Shown: positions 53,530 to 62,957 of the stretch, one piece after another
How positions within the stretch are numbered: position 1 is the stretch's first letter
Layout: the number at the start of each line of letters is the position of its first letter
Source: Paenibacillus sp. 1781tsa1
GTDB taxonomy: Bacteria; Bacillota; Bacilli; Paenibacillales; Paenibacillaceae
Direction: 5' to 3'
Length of the DNA stretch: 64,000 bases
Assembly (NCBI RefSeq): GCF_024159265.1
Contig: NZ_JAMYWY010000001.1
Span: 1,922,001 to 1,986,000, forward strand
Position numbers and translations under genes: made by a program
Notes under the pieces: generated by a model
What the model saw: only the letters and a program-made list of their open reading frames with translations
Told to the model about the DNA's origin: nothing
Database searches by the model: none

Positions 53530-55896
53530 TTGGACACGAAAATTTTACACACACTGGAATATCGCAAAATTTTAAATACATTGCTTAGCTTTGCCCAGAC
53601 GACCATGGGAAAAAAGAAAGCGGAGCAACTTGAACCAAGCAGTGAACTTGAAGAAGTGAAGCGGTTGCTGCAGCAAACCGATGAAGCCTTCACATTTGAT
53701 CGCCTGAAAGGCTCCCCGTCGTTTGGGGGAATTGTAGATATTACAGCTTCCATCAAACGTGCTGAAATTGGAGGCACACTTAACCCTCACGAACTTTTGG
53801 GAATATCCAATACGACCTTTGCAGCGCGGCGCTTGAAACGTCAGATTGGTACTTTGCATGAAGATGAGCCCATCGAATCTCTGTTCTATATCAGTGACCA
53901 ACTGTCAGAGCAAAAAACGCTTGAGGATGCCATCAAAATCTGTATTGACGATAATGCAGAGGTTGCCGACAGTGCAAGCGTAACCTTGGCGCAGATTCGT
54001 CGTGAGCTGCGAGGCGGAGAAGCGCGGATTCGCGAAAAACTGGATTCCATGATTCGATCCTCTACCGTATCCAAGATGCTGCAGGATCAGCTCATCACAA
54101 TCAGAGGAGACCGTTTTGTTATCCCGGTGAAAGCTGAATATCGTTCATACTTTGGCGGGATTGTGCACGATCAATCCGGTTCGGGTGCGACATTGTTCAT
54201 TGAGCCGGAATCGATTGTAGCCATGAACAACAAATTACGCGAAACCCGGATTCGGGAAGAACGCGAAATAGAGATTATTTTGCAGAAATTGACGGCACTT
54301 GTCAGTGAGCAGGGAGAATGGCTGCTGTATGATGTCGACTTGCTGGGATCACTTGATTTTATCTTCGCCAAAGCACGTCTGGCTCGTGAACTGAAAGCAA
54401 CATTACCACGCATGAATGACCGCGGATTCCTCAAACTGAAGAAGGGCCGTCATCCATTGATACCGATTGAAAACGTGGTTCCAATCGACATTGAATTGGG
54501 CAATGATTACACATCCATTATCGTGACAGGTCCGAATACGGGTGGTAAGACGGTAACACTCAAAACGATTGGATTGCTGAGCTTGATGGCCATGTCCGGT
54601 TTATTTGTTCCGGCTGAGGATGGCAGTCAGCTATGTGTATTTGATGCAATCTATGCAGACATTGGGGACGAGCAGAGTATCGAGCAGAATCTGAGTACTT
54701 TCTCCAGCCATATGACGAACATCATTCGCATTCTGAAGAACATGACGCCGAAAAGTCTGGTATTGCTCGATGAACTTGGAGCAGGAACAGACCCGGCTGA
54801 AGGGTCCGCACTGGCGATCTCCATGCTGGAGCATATGCACCGGACAGGATGTCGCATGGTTGCAACCACCCACTACAGTGAACTGAAAGCATACGCATAT
54901 GAGCGTAAAGGCGTTATTAATGCCAGCATGGAATTTGATATCAATACATTGAGTCCAACCTATCGCCTTCTGGTAGGTGTACCTGGACGAAGTAATGCAT
55001 TTGCCATTGCAGAGCGACTGGGACTGCCAGGTTACATTCTCGACTATGCCCGTGGCGAAGTGAAGGAAGAGGATCAACGGATTGAGCACATGATCGCTTC
55101 TCTGGAAGAGAACCGACTTACGGCTGAACAAGAGCGTGAGAAGGCAGAGAGCTTGCGCCAGGACATGGAGAAATTACGCAGTCGTCATCAGGCCGAATTG
55201 GAGAAACTGGAACAGCAGCGTGATCGCCGGATTGAAAAAGCAGAAGAAGATGCACGCAGCATTGTGGACAAGGCTCGCGCGGAAGCGGAGAAGATTATCG
55301 CAGATCTTCGCCTGCTGGCTATGGAGGAAGGTGCTTCCGTGAAGGAGCACAAACTCATTGCTGCCCGCAAACAACTGGACGAGGCTGAACCGGAGAAACG
55401 CAGAAAAACGGTTAAGAAGACAGCAACAGCGCCGAAGACTCGTGCCATCGGTCCTGGTGATGAAGTGCTTGTCTACAGTTTGAATCAAAAAGGCCATGTT
55501 GTAGAGATGTCGGGCAGCAAAGACGCTATGGTACAACTGGGGATCATGAAAATGAAAGTATCCCTGGATGACCTGGAACTACAACAATCGGCTCCAGCAG
55601 CCAAACCGAAGCAAAAACCGGTAACGGGTATGAAACGCACACGTGATGACAATGTGAAAAGTGAATTGGATCTGCGTGGCACCAACCTGGAAGAAGCACT
55701 GATGGAGACAGACCGATTCATTGATGAAGCTTTCCTTGCCAACCTGGGCCAAGTTTATATTATTCACGGTAAAGGTACAGGAATTTTACGTTCCGGTATT
55801 CAGGATTACCTGCGTAAGCATAAACATATTAAAAGTTACCGGCTGGGCAATTACGGAGAAGGCGGGAACGGCGTGACCGTCGCAGAATTGGAATAG
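53530..55896 (+). CDS. mutS2: MutS2 ATPase/endonuclease
   Basis: 788 residues. MutS-type core and ATPase with Walker A GPNTGGKT (334-341), then a helical segment (about 515-620) and a C-terminal Smr nuclease domain with LDLRG and HGKGTG. MutS2 lacks the mismatch-recognition domains; it suppresses recombination and in Bacillus also acts in ribosome rescue. The start TTG at 53530 has GGAAGGAG upstream and continues DTKILHTLEYRKIL like other MutS2; the frame begins at 53512. First gene of a run with DUF350 and zinc-ribbon genes. Confidence 0.95.
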   Translation: MDTKILHTLEYRKILNTLLSFAQTTMGKKKAEQLEPSSELEEVKRLLQQTDEAFTFDRLKGSPSFGGIVDITASIKRAEIGGTLNPHELLGISNTTFAARRLKRQIGTLHEDEPIESLFYISDQLSEQKTLEDAIKICIDDNAEVADSASVTLAQIRRELRGGEARIREKLDSMIRSSTVSKMLQDQLITIRGDRFVIPVKAEYRSYFGGIVHDQSGSGATLFIEPESIVAMNNKLRETRIREEREIEIILQKLTALVSEQGEWLLYDVDLLGSLDFIFAKARLARELKATLPRMNDRGFLKLKKGRHPLIPIENVVPIDIELGNDYTSIIVTGPNTGGKTVTLKTIGLLSLMAMSGLFVPAEDGSQLCVFDAIYADIGDEQSIEQNLSTFSSHMTNIIRILKNMTPKSLVLLDELGAGTDPAEGSALAISMLEHMHRTGCRMVATTHYSELKAYAYERKGVINASMEFDINTLSPTYRLLVGVPGRSNAFAIAERLGLPGYILDYARGEVKEEDQRIEHMIASLEENRLTAEQEREKAESLRQDMEKLRSRHQAELEKLEQQRDRRIEKAEEDARSIVDKARAEAEKIIADLRLLAMEEGASVKEHKLIAARKQLDEAEPEKRRKTVKKTATAPKTRAIGPGDEVLVYSLNQKGHVVEMSGSKDAMVQLGIMKMKVSLDDLELQQSAPAAKPKQKPVTGMKRTRDDNVKSELDLRGTNLEEALMETDRFIDEAFLANLGQVYIIHGKGTGILRSGIQDYLRKHKHIKSYRLGNYGEGGNGVTVAELE

Positions 55897-55967
55897 CCGG
55901 TCCATGAATCAATGATATTCTGCGACCTTATTTATGAAGGTTGCAGATGGGGAGAGGGGAACGGTGC

Positions 55968-56387
55968 GTGAAAGAAAGCATTGACCAATTGCTGTCTCAT
56001 CCCTTGGGGATGGTACTCGGTTTTTTCTCGGTAGCGATTATGGAGCTGCTTGTATTTCTGGCTTGCTTCGAACTGGTGACCAAGTATAAATGCTGGACTG
56101 AAATCAAGAAGGGCAATGTGGCTGTTGCGATGGCTACAGGAGGCAAGATCTTCGGGATTTGCAACGTACTGCGGTTCTGCATACAAGCCAAATCTTCGGT
56201 ATATGAAGCCATGACCTGGTCTTTTGTAGGGTTTATTCTTCTGCTCATTGCCTATTTTTTGTTCGAATTCCTGACACCCGTGTTCTCCATTGATAAGGAG
56301 ATCGAAGCGGATAACCGAGCTGTCGGATTGATATCCATGATTATTTCAGTCTCGCTGTCGTTTGTTATTGGCGCGAGCATTATCTAG
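55968..56387 (+). CDS. DUF350-like membrane protein
   Basis: 139 residues from GTG at 55968, with GAGAGGGG nine bases before. Four hydrophobic helices (MVLGFFSVAIMELLVFLACF, VGFILLLIAYFLFEF, GLISMIISVSLSFVIGASI and one weaker) fit the DUF350 fold, often found beside envelope or spermidine-related genes. It lies 71 bases after mutS2 and is followed at once by a 26-codon ORF. Function unknown. Confidence 0.8.
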   Translation: MKESIDQLLSHPLGMVLGFFSVAIMELLVFLACFELVTKYKCWTEIKKGNVAVAMATGGKIFGICNVLRFCIQAKSSVYEAMTWSFVGFILLLIAYFLFEFLTPVFSIDKEIEADNRAVGLISMIISVSLSFVIGASII

Positions 56388-56398
56388 GGGGACCGGTC

Positions 56399-56479
56399 AT
56401 GAAGATATTGATACGGATTCTGTTTGCGGCATCGATCGTGTTTTTTGCCATCGGTGTGATCTATGTAATGAATACATGA
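56399..56479 (+). CDS. 26-residue single-helix membrane protein
   Basis: ATG at 56399, eight bases after the AGGGGGA that follows the previous stop, with TGA at 56477. The peptide is MKILIRILFAASIVFFAIGV plus IYVMNT: a basic N-terminus and one membrane helix. It lies 11 bases after the DUF350 gene and 24 before the next gene, so it fits an operon position. The ribosome site and the hydrophobic make-up argue for a real small protein, perhaps a partner of DUF350. Confidence 0.55.
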   Translation: MKILIRILFAASIVFFAIGVIYVMNT

Positions 56480-56503
56480 TGATATGAAAGAGGTTGATTG
56501 AAT

Positions 56504-57067
56504 ATGGAAACAACAATATGCCCTTGGTGTCAAACGGAAATTGTATGGGATGAGGAACTCGGCCCTGAAGAAGAGTGTCCATACTGCCACAATGAATTGA
56601 AGGGATATCGAACGCTCAACATTAACATCGGTGACGAAGAGAACGATGAAGTAGAGGACGACATCTATGATGTGGATGATGTAAAAGATGAGGAACAGAC
56701 TACGGATCTTACAGATCTGTGGGGGGATGAAGTTGAACTCAAATTGCCGGAGCTGCGAACGTTGACCAAATATGCGGATGAAGGTAATGACCTCATTCAG
56801 TATGAACAAGGTGTTCAGAAGCAACTTGATCATCAGGAAGAAGTACCGGAGTGCCCGAATTGCCGGGAATTCATGATTCTCGCAGGTACGCAAGCTGCAA
56901 CGCAGGATAACTTCATGCCTGCTAACGCTGCTTCAGGCAAAGGGTCACTATTGTCACCACCTTTTAAGGTGCTGACCTATATATGCTCGGGATGTTTCCA
57001 AGTTCAATACAGTCTGTCTGAGGATGACCGTCTTCGTTTGATTCAGAACCTGAGTAGAAAGGAATAA
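56504..57067 (+). CDS. Zinc-ribbon protein of unknown function
   Basis: 187 residues. CPWC and CPYC at the N-terminus form one zinc ribbon; CPNC and CSGC near residues 116 and 167 form a likely second. A long acidic stretch (EENDEVEDDIYDVDDVKDEE) lies between. ATG at 56504 with GAGGTTGAT upstream; a TTG at 56498 is too close to it. Last gene before a 130-base gap. Partner or nucleic-acid binding is possible; nothing specific can be said. Confidence 0.75.
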   Translation: METTICPWCQTEIVWDEELGPEEECPYCHNELKGYRTLNINIGDEENDEVEDDIYDVDDVKDEEQTTDLTDLWGDEVELKLPELRTLTKYADEGNDLIQYEQGVQKQLDHQEEVPECPNCREFMILAGTQAATQDNFMPANAASGKGSLLSPPFKVLTYICSGCFQVQYSLSEDDRLRLIQNLSRKE

Positions 57068-57198
57068 GCATTTCGTAGATACGAACCAAAATTTCAAAGC
57101 AATCCTGAAGATTCATCATGTTTTCCTCTTGCTTGGGGCACGTTAAGCCTTAGACCTACCTGTACACAGTTCACTTCAGGTGGATGAAGGAGGAGCAG

Positions 57199-58413
57199 AT
57201 GAAGATTACTTTAGGCCGACAATCCATTCTGCTTTTGGGCGTGAATGGATTGTTTGCGTTAGCCGGAGCGCTGTCGGGGACCTTTTTGAATGTGTTTCTG
57301 TGGAAAAGCCGTCCGGATTATGCCATGTTGGGATGGTTCACTCTCAGCCAGCAACTGACCATTGGACTAACATTCTGGCTTGCTGGCAAATGGGTCAAGG
57401 AACACAATAAAATGAGTGCACTACGACTGGGTACTGCGCTGTCCGGCATATTTTATATGATCGTCCTTTGGGCTGGTTCCAAAGCTGTAGACTGGATATG
57501 GCCTTTGGGTATACTACTGGGCTGTTCACTGGGGTTATTCTGGATCGCATTTAATGTTGTGTATTTTGAAATAACGGATCGGGAAAACAGGGATCTATTT
57601 AATGGCTGGGTCGGGTTACTTGGTTCGATGACAGGAATTATAGGTCCTTGGTTCTCCGGTTTGATTATTACTCGCATGACAGACAACACAGGATATCGGC
57701 TTATCTTTACGGTATCGCTCGTCATTTATGTCATAGCGGTAGTCTTCAGTTTTTTTCTGAAAAAAAGAAAGGTGAGCGGTACATACCGCTGGTCAGAACC
57801 CTGGATACAGCTATCCAAGCCGGATAGTCCTTGGAGGACCTTAGCCTTGGGTTTATTCGCTCAGGGCGCACGGGAAGGTGTCTTTGCCTTCCTGATTGCA
57901 CTGTTGGTATATTTGGCTACAGCACAGGAGTACAAATTGGGACAGTTCTCGCTCATCACTTCAGCTGTGGCACTAGTAAGTTATTGGGCAGCCGGAAAAT
58001 GGTTCAAACCACAGTTCAGATCAAAAGGCATGTTCATTGGAGCCCTCATTCTGCTCGTTGTGCTCCTTCCTCTTCTCTGGAAAGTGACCTATGGTACGCT
58101 GTTAATCATGGGAATCGGGAGTGCTGTTGCGATGCCGTTGTATGTATTACCGATGATATCAGCGGGATTCGACATGATGGGCACGAGTGGCGAAAATGTG
58201 GAGAAAAGGGTTGAACTTGTCGTATTGAGGGAGTTATGTCTGATGGTTGGCCGACTTTTTGGGTTGATCATATTTATTATAACGGTCATGAATAGTCCGT
58301 CCCTGCGCATGTTAACCTGGCTTATTATCGTTCTGGGTGCTTTTCCGCTAATTGGATGGATCTTTATGCGCAAGTTATTGAACCGAACGGAAGGGCAAGA
58401 GCCCTCGGCTTAG
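57199..58413 (+). CDS. Major facilitator superfamily transporter
   Basis: 404 residues with about 12 membrane helices; loops such as WFKPQFRSKGMF and KKRKVSGTYRW separate the two halves. It lacks the usual antibiotic-efflux motifs that I can identify, and substrate is unknown. ATG at 57199 follows GAAGGAGGAGC; the frame extends to 57184. Own terminator. Confidence 0.85.
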   Translation: MKITLGRQSILLLGVNGLFALAGALSGTFLNVFLWKSRPDYAMLGWFTLSQQLTIGLTFWLAGKWVKEHNKMSALRLGTALSGIFYMIVLWAGSKAVDWIWPLGILLGCSLGLFWIAFNVVYFEITDRENRDLFNGWVGLLGSMTGIIGPWFSGLIITRMTDNTGYRLIFTVSLVIYVIAVVFSFFLKKRKVSGTYRWSEPWIQLSKPDSPWRTLALGLFAQGAREGVFAFLIALLVYLATAQEYKLGQFSLITSAVALVSYWAAGKWFKPQFRSKGMFIGALILLVVLLPLLWKVTYGTLLIMGIGSAVAMPLYVLPMISAGFDMMGTSGENVEKRVELVVLRELCLMVGRLFGLIIFIITVMNSPSLRMLTWLIIVLGAFPLIGWIFMRKLLNRTEGQEPSA

Positions 58414-58429
58414 CAACTTCCAAATATAT

Positions 58430-58484
58430 AAACAGGGTACAGCCGCGGGGAAAAGAGAACTTTCCGTGTGCTGTACCCTGTTTG
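58430..58484. terminator. Bidirectional terminator
   Basis: AAACAGGGTACAGC pairs with GCTGTACCCTGTTT, between the convergent MFS and FAD oxidoreductase genes. Confidence 0.88.
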
Positions 58485-58503
58485 TATTGATTTATTTTTG
58501 ATG

Positions 58504-59724
58504 TTACACAGGAGATGGTTTACTTGTACGTGTAAGTGAGAATAGATCCATATCAGGGTTTTGTTTGCCAGTAATAGCATCCACAATCAGGGAGGCAGCA
58601 ATCATACTGTATACGGTACCGTTGCCTCCATACCCTTCAACAAAGTACGAATTCGGGTAGTCTGGGTGTGGACCGATTAACGGAAGACCATCATGAGTGC
58701 TTCCAAAGACAGCTTCCCAAGCGTAATCGACTTCAAGATCAGGTAATGGGAAATACTCGGCAATCTTCTGTAACAAAATCTCACCTTTATGAACCGCCTT
58801 GATAGCCCGTTGTTCTTCTCGAGGACGATTCTCATCAAGTCCACCTGCAATAATTCTTCCGTCTGGAGTTGTGCGCATATATAGATAAGGTCGTTCGGTC
58901 TCCCATATCATGCATTGCTTATACCAGCTGCTGAGATCCTGTAGTGGCTTGGTAGCGATAGCATAGGTGCTTTGAAGGTATGCGCCTCTATCCTTTTTAA
59001 TTTCTTGTGTTTCATAGCCTGTTGAGAAAATAACATGTTTGGCACGTACAGTGCCATGAGGTGTGTAACATAGGACACCATTTTCATCATAATCACAATG
59101 GGTGAATTCACTATGAGCATAGACTCTTGCTCCTTGACGTGAGGCTGAGTGGAATAGTGAGTGAACCAAACGATACGGATTAACCTCAGCATCCCCACTT
59201 GTGTATAATGCAGCACGTTTGCTGAACGGGAATAGTGCACTGATTTTTTCCTGATCCCACAGCTCCACATCAAATCCATAATGTTTCAGGTTACGATATT
59301 CTTCCTCCAGCAACGATACATCTTCCTCGTGACTGGCACAATAGAGACTTGTGCGAGGCACAAACCAAGGATCAATCTCAAGCTTCGATGAAATTTTTTC
59401 GAGATGGTGCATGGCATCCCGGCATAATTCGTAGAATCGAACACCACGTTCTTCTCCAAATGTCTGGATACAAGAGGTGAGCGTTTTGTCATTCGTATAT
59501 TGGAGCAGGCCCGTATTTGCCATACTACTGCCATAACCGATATCTCTTTTGTCAATAACAACGGTGTCAATCCCCTGATCCGTCAAAAGCTTGGCAGACA
59601 ACGCGCCTCCCATTCCACCACCGATGATTAAACAATCACAGGACAGGTTTTCTTGCAAAACAGGATAATGGGGATGGGAAGTAAAGGTAGTTGGCCAAAA
59701 TGTTTTCCCGTTAATAAGTTCCAT
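58504..59724 (-). CDS. FAD-dependent oxidoreductase (DAO family)
   Basis: 406 residues. The Rossmann FAD motif LIIGGGMGGALSAKLL (32-47) and GYGSSMANTGLLQ are followed by the D-amino-acid/glycine-oxidase-like fold and a C-terminal GYGGNGTVYSMIAA FAD contact. GAGGTGATC precedes the ATG. No Rieske domain. It may oxidise an amine or amino acid. Divergent from two coat-protein genes. Confidence 0.87.
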   Translation of the reverse strand: MELINGKTFWPTTFTSHPHYPVLQENLSCDCLIIGGGMGGALSAKLLTDQGIDTVVIDKRDIGYGSSMANTGLLQYTNDKTLTSCIQTFGEERGVRFYELCRDAMHHLEKISSKLEIDPWFVPRTSLYCASHEEDVSLLEEEYRNLKHYGFDVELWDQEKISALFPFSKRAALYTSGDAEVNPYRLVHSLFHSASRQGARVYAHSEFTHCDYDENGVLCYTPHGTVRAKHVIFSTGYETQEIKKDRGAYLQSTYAIATKPLQDLSSWYKQCMIWETERPYLYMRTTPDGRIIAGGLDENRPREEQRAIKAVHKGEILLQKIAEYFPLPDLEVDYAWEAVFGSTHDGLPLIGPHPDYPNSYFVEGYGGNGTVYSMIAASLIVDAITGKQNPDMDLFSLTRTSKPSPV

Positions 59725-59821
59725 AATTGATCACCTCTGTTGAATGTAGTTGAAGTATACTTTTTCAGGTTAGGGTAACAATAAATTCGCAATAACTTTA
59801 GATTAAGGAGGTCAGATATAC

Positions 59822-60055
59822 ATGCAAAACTCACAAATGCAAGCACTGAGCCCCAAGGAACTGAACTATATTGCGGATTCAATTTCCAATGAGGAAATGT
59901 TAATCAAACAATGTGCAGCTACAGCCTCCATCACACATAATCCGCAAATTCAACAGGCGCTGAATCATTATGTTCGCTCACATGAGCAGCATCTGAATAC
60001 TCTTGTCAATGCGTTACAGCAACATCAATCTCTTGCACCAGCTCAATCACAGTAA
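59822..60055 (+). CDS. Small helical protein, spore-coat-like (77 aa)
   Basis: Gln/Asn/His-rich, helical: LSPKELNYIADSISNEEMLI and the EQHLNTLVNALQQHQ repeat. AAGGAGG leads to the ATG. It lies 45 bases before the CotF-like gene and resembles the short coat-associated proteins (Coat_F-like half) of spore formers. Sporulation control is inferred from its neighbour. Confidence 0.65.
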   Translation: MQNSQMQALSPKELNYIADSISNEEMLIKQCAATASITHNPQIQQALNHYVRSHEQHLNTLVNALQQHQSLAPAQSQ

Positions 60056-60100
60056 ATCTCAAAACATGACAAGTTATTTCAAAGTATAGGAGGAAAATAC

Positions 60101-60496
60101 GTGTACACTCAATCTTTGTCATCTGGTGGAAATTTTATGCAGGAGCAGGATCTGCTGAAGTCGATTCTTGCAGATTTAAGACGAACCTCACGCGAATATA
60201 CGACTGCGACAACGGAAGCTTCCTGCCCCATGACACGTCGAATGTTCACAGACTTAACGAACGATACCCTAAGATTACAAGGGGAACTGTTCAATCTGAT
60301 GCAGCAAAACAACATGTATTCGGTGTCGTCTAAAGCACTTCGTCAGGATGTGGACAAGCAAATCCAGTCTGCACACCAGACCCAACAGAAGTGTCAGCAA
60401 TTCATTCAGGAAAAGAATTCGCAGAACAGTTCATATAGCCAAGCTCCTAATGTGCCTCAGCATCAACCGAATTACGGTAACCCTTATTACATGTAA
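60101..60496 (+). CDS. Spore coat protein, CotF family
   Basis: 131 residues; start GTG 60101 after AGGAGGAAAATAC. The Coat_F helical core (MQEQDLLKSILADLRRTSRE, CPMTRRMFTDLTNDTLRLQG) and a Gln/Pro/Tyr tail (YSQAPNVPQHQPNYGNPYYM). Located in the outer spore coat in related species. Pairs with the 77-residue gene. A hairpin terminator lies 46 bases after it. Confidence 0.85.
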   Translation: MYTQSLSSGGNFMQEQDLLKSILADLRRTSREYTTATTEASCPMTRRMFTDLTNDTLRLQGELFNLMQQNNMYSVSSKALRQDVDKQIQSAHQTQQKCQQFIQEKNSQNSSYSQAPNVPQHQPNYGNPYYM

Positions 60497-60542
60497 CCTA
60501 TGTAAAAGAGGTTTGAAGCACCTAACGTTACAGGACCATACC

Positions 60543-60578
60543 ACCGCCTGCCCGAATTCAGGGCAGGCGGTCTTTTGT
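60543..60578 (+). terminator. Coat gene terminator
   Basis: CCGCCTGCCC-GAATTCA-GGGCAGGCGG, then TCTTTTG. Confidence 0.88.
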
Positions 60579-60656
60579 CTATGCATCGACGTTAAATTCA
60601 TGTAATATAAGTATTAATTCATTTTCAGGAACCTGGATGACGCTGGAGGGAAAACC

Positions 60657-61157
60657 ATGAAAGATTTGAACGATCTGCAATTAAAAGTTCTGGATCTGTT
60701 GAAGGAAGACGCGAGAAGGACTCCCGCACTGCTGTCGACGCTGCTGGGGGAGTCGGAAGACAAGATCAAGAACGCCGTGGCACAGCTTGAACAAGACCAC
60801 GTCATCGTGAAATACGCAACCGTCGTGAACTGGAGCAAAATAGATGATGAAAAAGTAACGGCCCTGATTGAGGTGCAGATTACGCCGGAGCGTGGTCGTG
60901 GTTTTGAAGGGATTGCCGAACGCATCTATCTCTATCCGCAAGTGAAGTCCGTATATCTCATGTCCGGTGCATACGATCTGCTCGTTGAAGTGGAAGGTGG
61001 CAACCTGCGTGAAGTCGCTAATTTTGTGTCGGAGAAACTGTCTCCGATAGACTCTGTACTTTCAACCAAAACAAATTTTATTCTTAAAAAATATAAGCAG
61101 GACGGGATTATCTTTGAAGACCATCAGGAAGACAACCGTCTCATGATCTCGCCGTAA
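60657..61157 (+). CDS. alaR: Lrp/AsnC-family regulator, AlaR-like
   Basis: 166 residues: an N-terminal helix-turn-helix (about 1-55) and an AsnC ligand-binding (RAM) domain with VYLMSGAYDLLVEVEGGNL. GGAGGG precedes the ATG. It lies 13 bases before the aminotransferase. Bacillus has the same pair (YugG/YugH), where it regulates alanine synthesis; the name is transferred on that basis. Confidence 0.82.
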   Translation: MKDLNDLQLKVLDLLKEDARRTPALLSTLLGESEDKIKNAVAQLEQDHVIVKYATVVNWSKIDDEKVTALIEVQITPERGRGFEGIAERIYLYPQVKSVYLMSGAYDLLVEVEGGNLREVANFVSEKLSPIDSVLSTKTNFILKKYKQDGIIFEDHQEDNRLMISP

Positions 61158-61170
61158 AGGAAGATGTGTC

Positions 61171-62379
61171 ATGATAGTGAATGAACAGACAACCGGGAAC
61201 AACAAGAAAATGACATCTTATCTGGCACCCCTCGTGCAGCAGATACCTCCATCCGGAATTCGTAAATTTTTTGATCTGGTTGGAGACAACAAGGATATTA
61301 TCACATTGGGTGTGGGTGAACCTGATTTTGTTACACCTTGGCATATGCGTGAAGCTTGTGTATACTCGCTGGAAAGAGGTATGACCAGCTACACATCCAA
61401 CGCAGGTATGCCGAAGTTGAGAGAAGCCATCAGTGAATATCTGGATACTCAGTTTGATACCAAATACGATCCCAAGGATGAGATTATTGTTACTGTGGGT
61501 GGCAGTGAAGCGATTGACTTGGCTTTGCGAGCATTAATCGTACCTGGCGACGAGATTCTCATTCCTGAACCTTCGTACGTGGCTTATTCACCAATCGCTT
61601 CAATCGGTGGCGGTATACCGGTTGGTGTTGAAACCTACGCGAAAGATCAGTTCAAGTTAACGGCCGAAGCACTTGAAGCTGGCATCACACCGAAGTCGAA
61701 AGTGGTTATTCTGTGTTATCCGAGTAATCCCACTGGAGCCATCATGACGTATGAAGAGTGGCTGCCTATTGCTGAAGTGATTAAAAAGCATGATCTGATT
61801 GTGATCGCGGATGAAATTTACGCTGAATTGACGTATACGCAAAAACATGTTAGCTTTGCAGCTATCCCTGACATGAAGGAGCGGACCATTCTCGTAAGCG
61901 GATTTTCGAAGGCTTTTGCAATGACAGGTTGGCGGATCGGTTACATGTGTGGTCATCCTGAGCTTATTGCAGCCATGCTCAAAATCCATCAGTATACGGT
62001 AATGTGTGCGCCGGCCATGGGTCAGGTTGCTGCACTTGAGGCATTGACGAATGGTTTGGGTGAGAAAGATCGGATGGTAGAATCGTATAACCAGCGTAGA
62101 CGTTTGATTGTACAGGGATTCAGGGATATTGGACTCGATTGTCATGAACCTCAGGGAGCATTCTATGCATTCCCGAGCATTCAAAAGACAGGGATGAGTT
62201 CTGACCTGTTTGCTGAGCGATTGTTAACGGAGAATAAAGTTGCTGCTGTTCCCGGCAATGTTTTTGGCCCTCAGGGTGAAGGCTTCTTACGTTGTTCTTA
62301 TGCTACTTCTGTGACCCAATTGAATGAAGCTTTGGAACGAATCGGAAACTTTGTTTACAAACTGCAAAAAGAGGGTTAA
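61171..62379 (+). CDS. alaT: PLP aminotransferase, AlaT/PatA-like
   Basis: 402 residues, fold-type I class I aminotransferase. PLP lysine is Lys247 in SGFSKAFAMTGWRIGY; the NPTG motif and DEIYAELTY are in place. AAGGAAG precedes the ATG. Likely alanine transaminase from the Lrp-linked context; aspartate or aromatic aminotransferase activity is possible. Confidence 0.85.
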   Translation: MIVNEQTTGNNKKMTSYLAPLVQQIPPSGIRKFFDLVGDNKDIITLGVGEPDFVTPWHMREACVYSLERGMTSYTSNAGMPKLREAISEYLDTQFDTKYDPKDEIIVTVGGSEAIDLALRALIVPGDEILIPEPSYVAYSPIASIGGGIPVGVETYAKDQFKLTAEALEAGITPKSKVVILCYPSNPTGAIMTYEEWLPIAEVIKKHDLIVIADEIYAELTYTQKHVSFAAIPDMKERTILVSGFSKAFAMTGWRIGYMCGHPELIAAMLKIHQYTVMCAPAMGQVAALEALTNGLGEKDRMVESYNQRRRLIVQGFRDIGLDCHEPQGAFYAFPSIQKTGMSSDLFAERLLTENKVAAVPGNVFGPQGEGFLRCSYATSVTQLNEALERIGNFVYKLQKEG

Positions 62380-62522
62380 TACTAAAGAAGAATCTTTTTA
62401 CAAATGTGACATTGTTATCATTGTAAAAAAATAACTTTCTTTTACAAAATAATGTGATATAATTTCAATTTGAAATAAGTTTTCTTATATTTGGAAACCA
62501 TTTTTCCAAGGAGGGGTTAGCT
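62380..62522. other. Spacer before the Spo0E-like gene
   Basis: It contains a perfect TATAAT (62458-62463) with a poor -35 and the palindrome ATTTCA-ATT-TGAAAT (62462-62476) over the expected start site. Confidence 0.4.
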
Positions 62523-62789
62523 TTGTTTTGTGTTGAATATGATTTACCGACGAATCGTGGGCACGTTCTGGCAGAAGGCGATCATGGCGACCGATGGTCG
62601 GTGAAACCCGATAACGCATCTTTGCATGACATTTCCTTGGAAGATGAAATTCATATGCTTCGTCGCAAGATGGAACAGATCTTCCTCGAAGAGAAATCAT
62701 TCACATCCGATATTGTAATTGAAATCAGCAGTTTGCTGGATTTAAAGATTAATGAATATATGAAGGCTAACCCGATAAAAGGAAAATAA
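62523..62789 (+). CDS. Spo0E-family aspartyl-phosphate phosphatase
   Basis: 88 residues from TTG at 62523 after AAGGAGGGG. The Spo0E-like two-helix motif is at about 38-80: LEDEIHMLRRKMEQIF, then IEISSLLDLKINEYM, with SSLLD in place of the usual SQELD. Such proteins remove phosphate from Spo0A and delay sporulation. The N-terminal 35 residues are extra and unrecognised. The SLLD change, with Leu for Glu, might weaken activity. Confidence 0.82.
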   Translation: MFCVEYDLPTNRGHVLAEGDHGDRWSVKPDNASLHDISLEDEIHMLRRKMEQIFLEEKSFTSDIVIEISSLLDLKINEYMKANPIKGK

Positions 62790-62830
62790 CGTTTTTGCTG
62801 AATTGAAACGTTTCATTTTATTGAGTTAGA

Positions 62831-62860
62831 AGGAAGACCTGAGAGGGTCTTCTTTTTTTG
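62831..62860 (+). terminator. Spo0E-like gene terminator
   Basis: GAAGACC-TGAGA-GGGTCTTC with T7. Confidence 0.88.
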
Positions 62861-62957
62861 TGTGTAAAGCAAGGGTAATCCCTCAATAAAACAGGTTATT
62901 TTTTTGCGTGGAACAATTGTGATATATTGGACATAGGAGACTAAAGGGGGAACTGGA

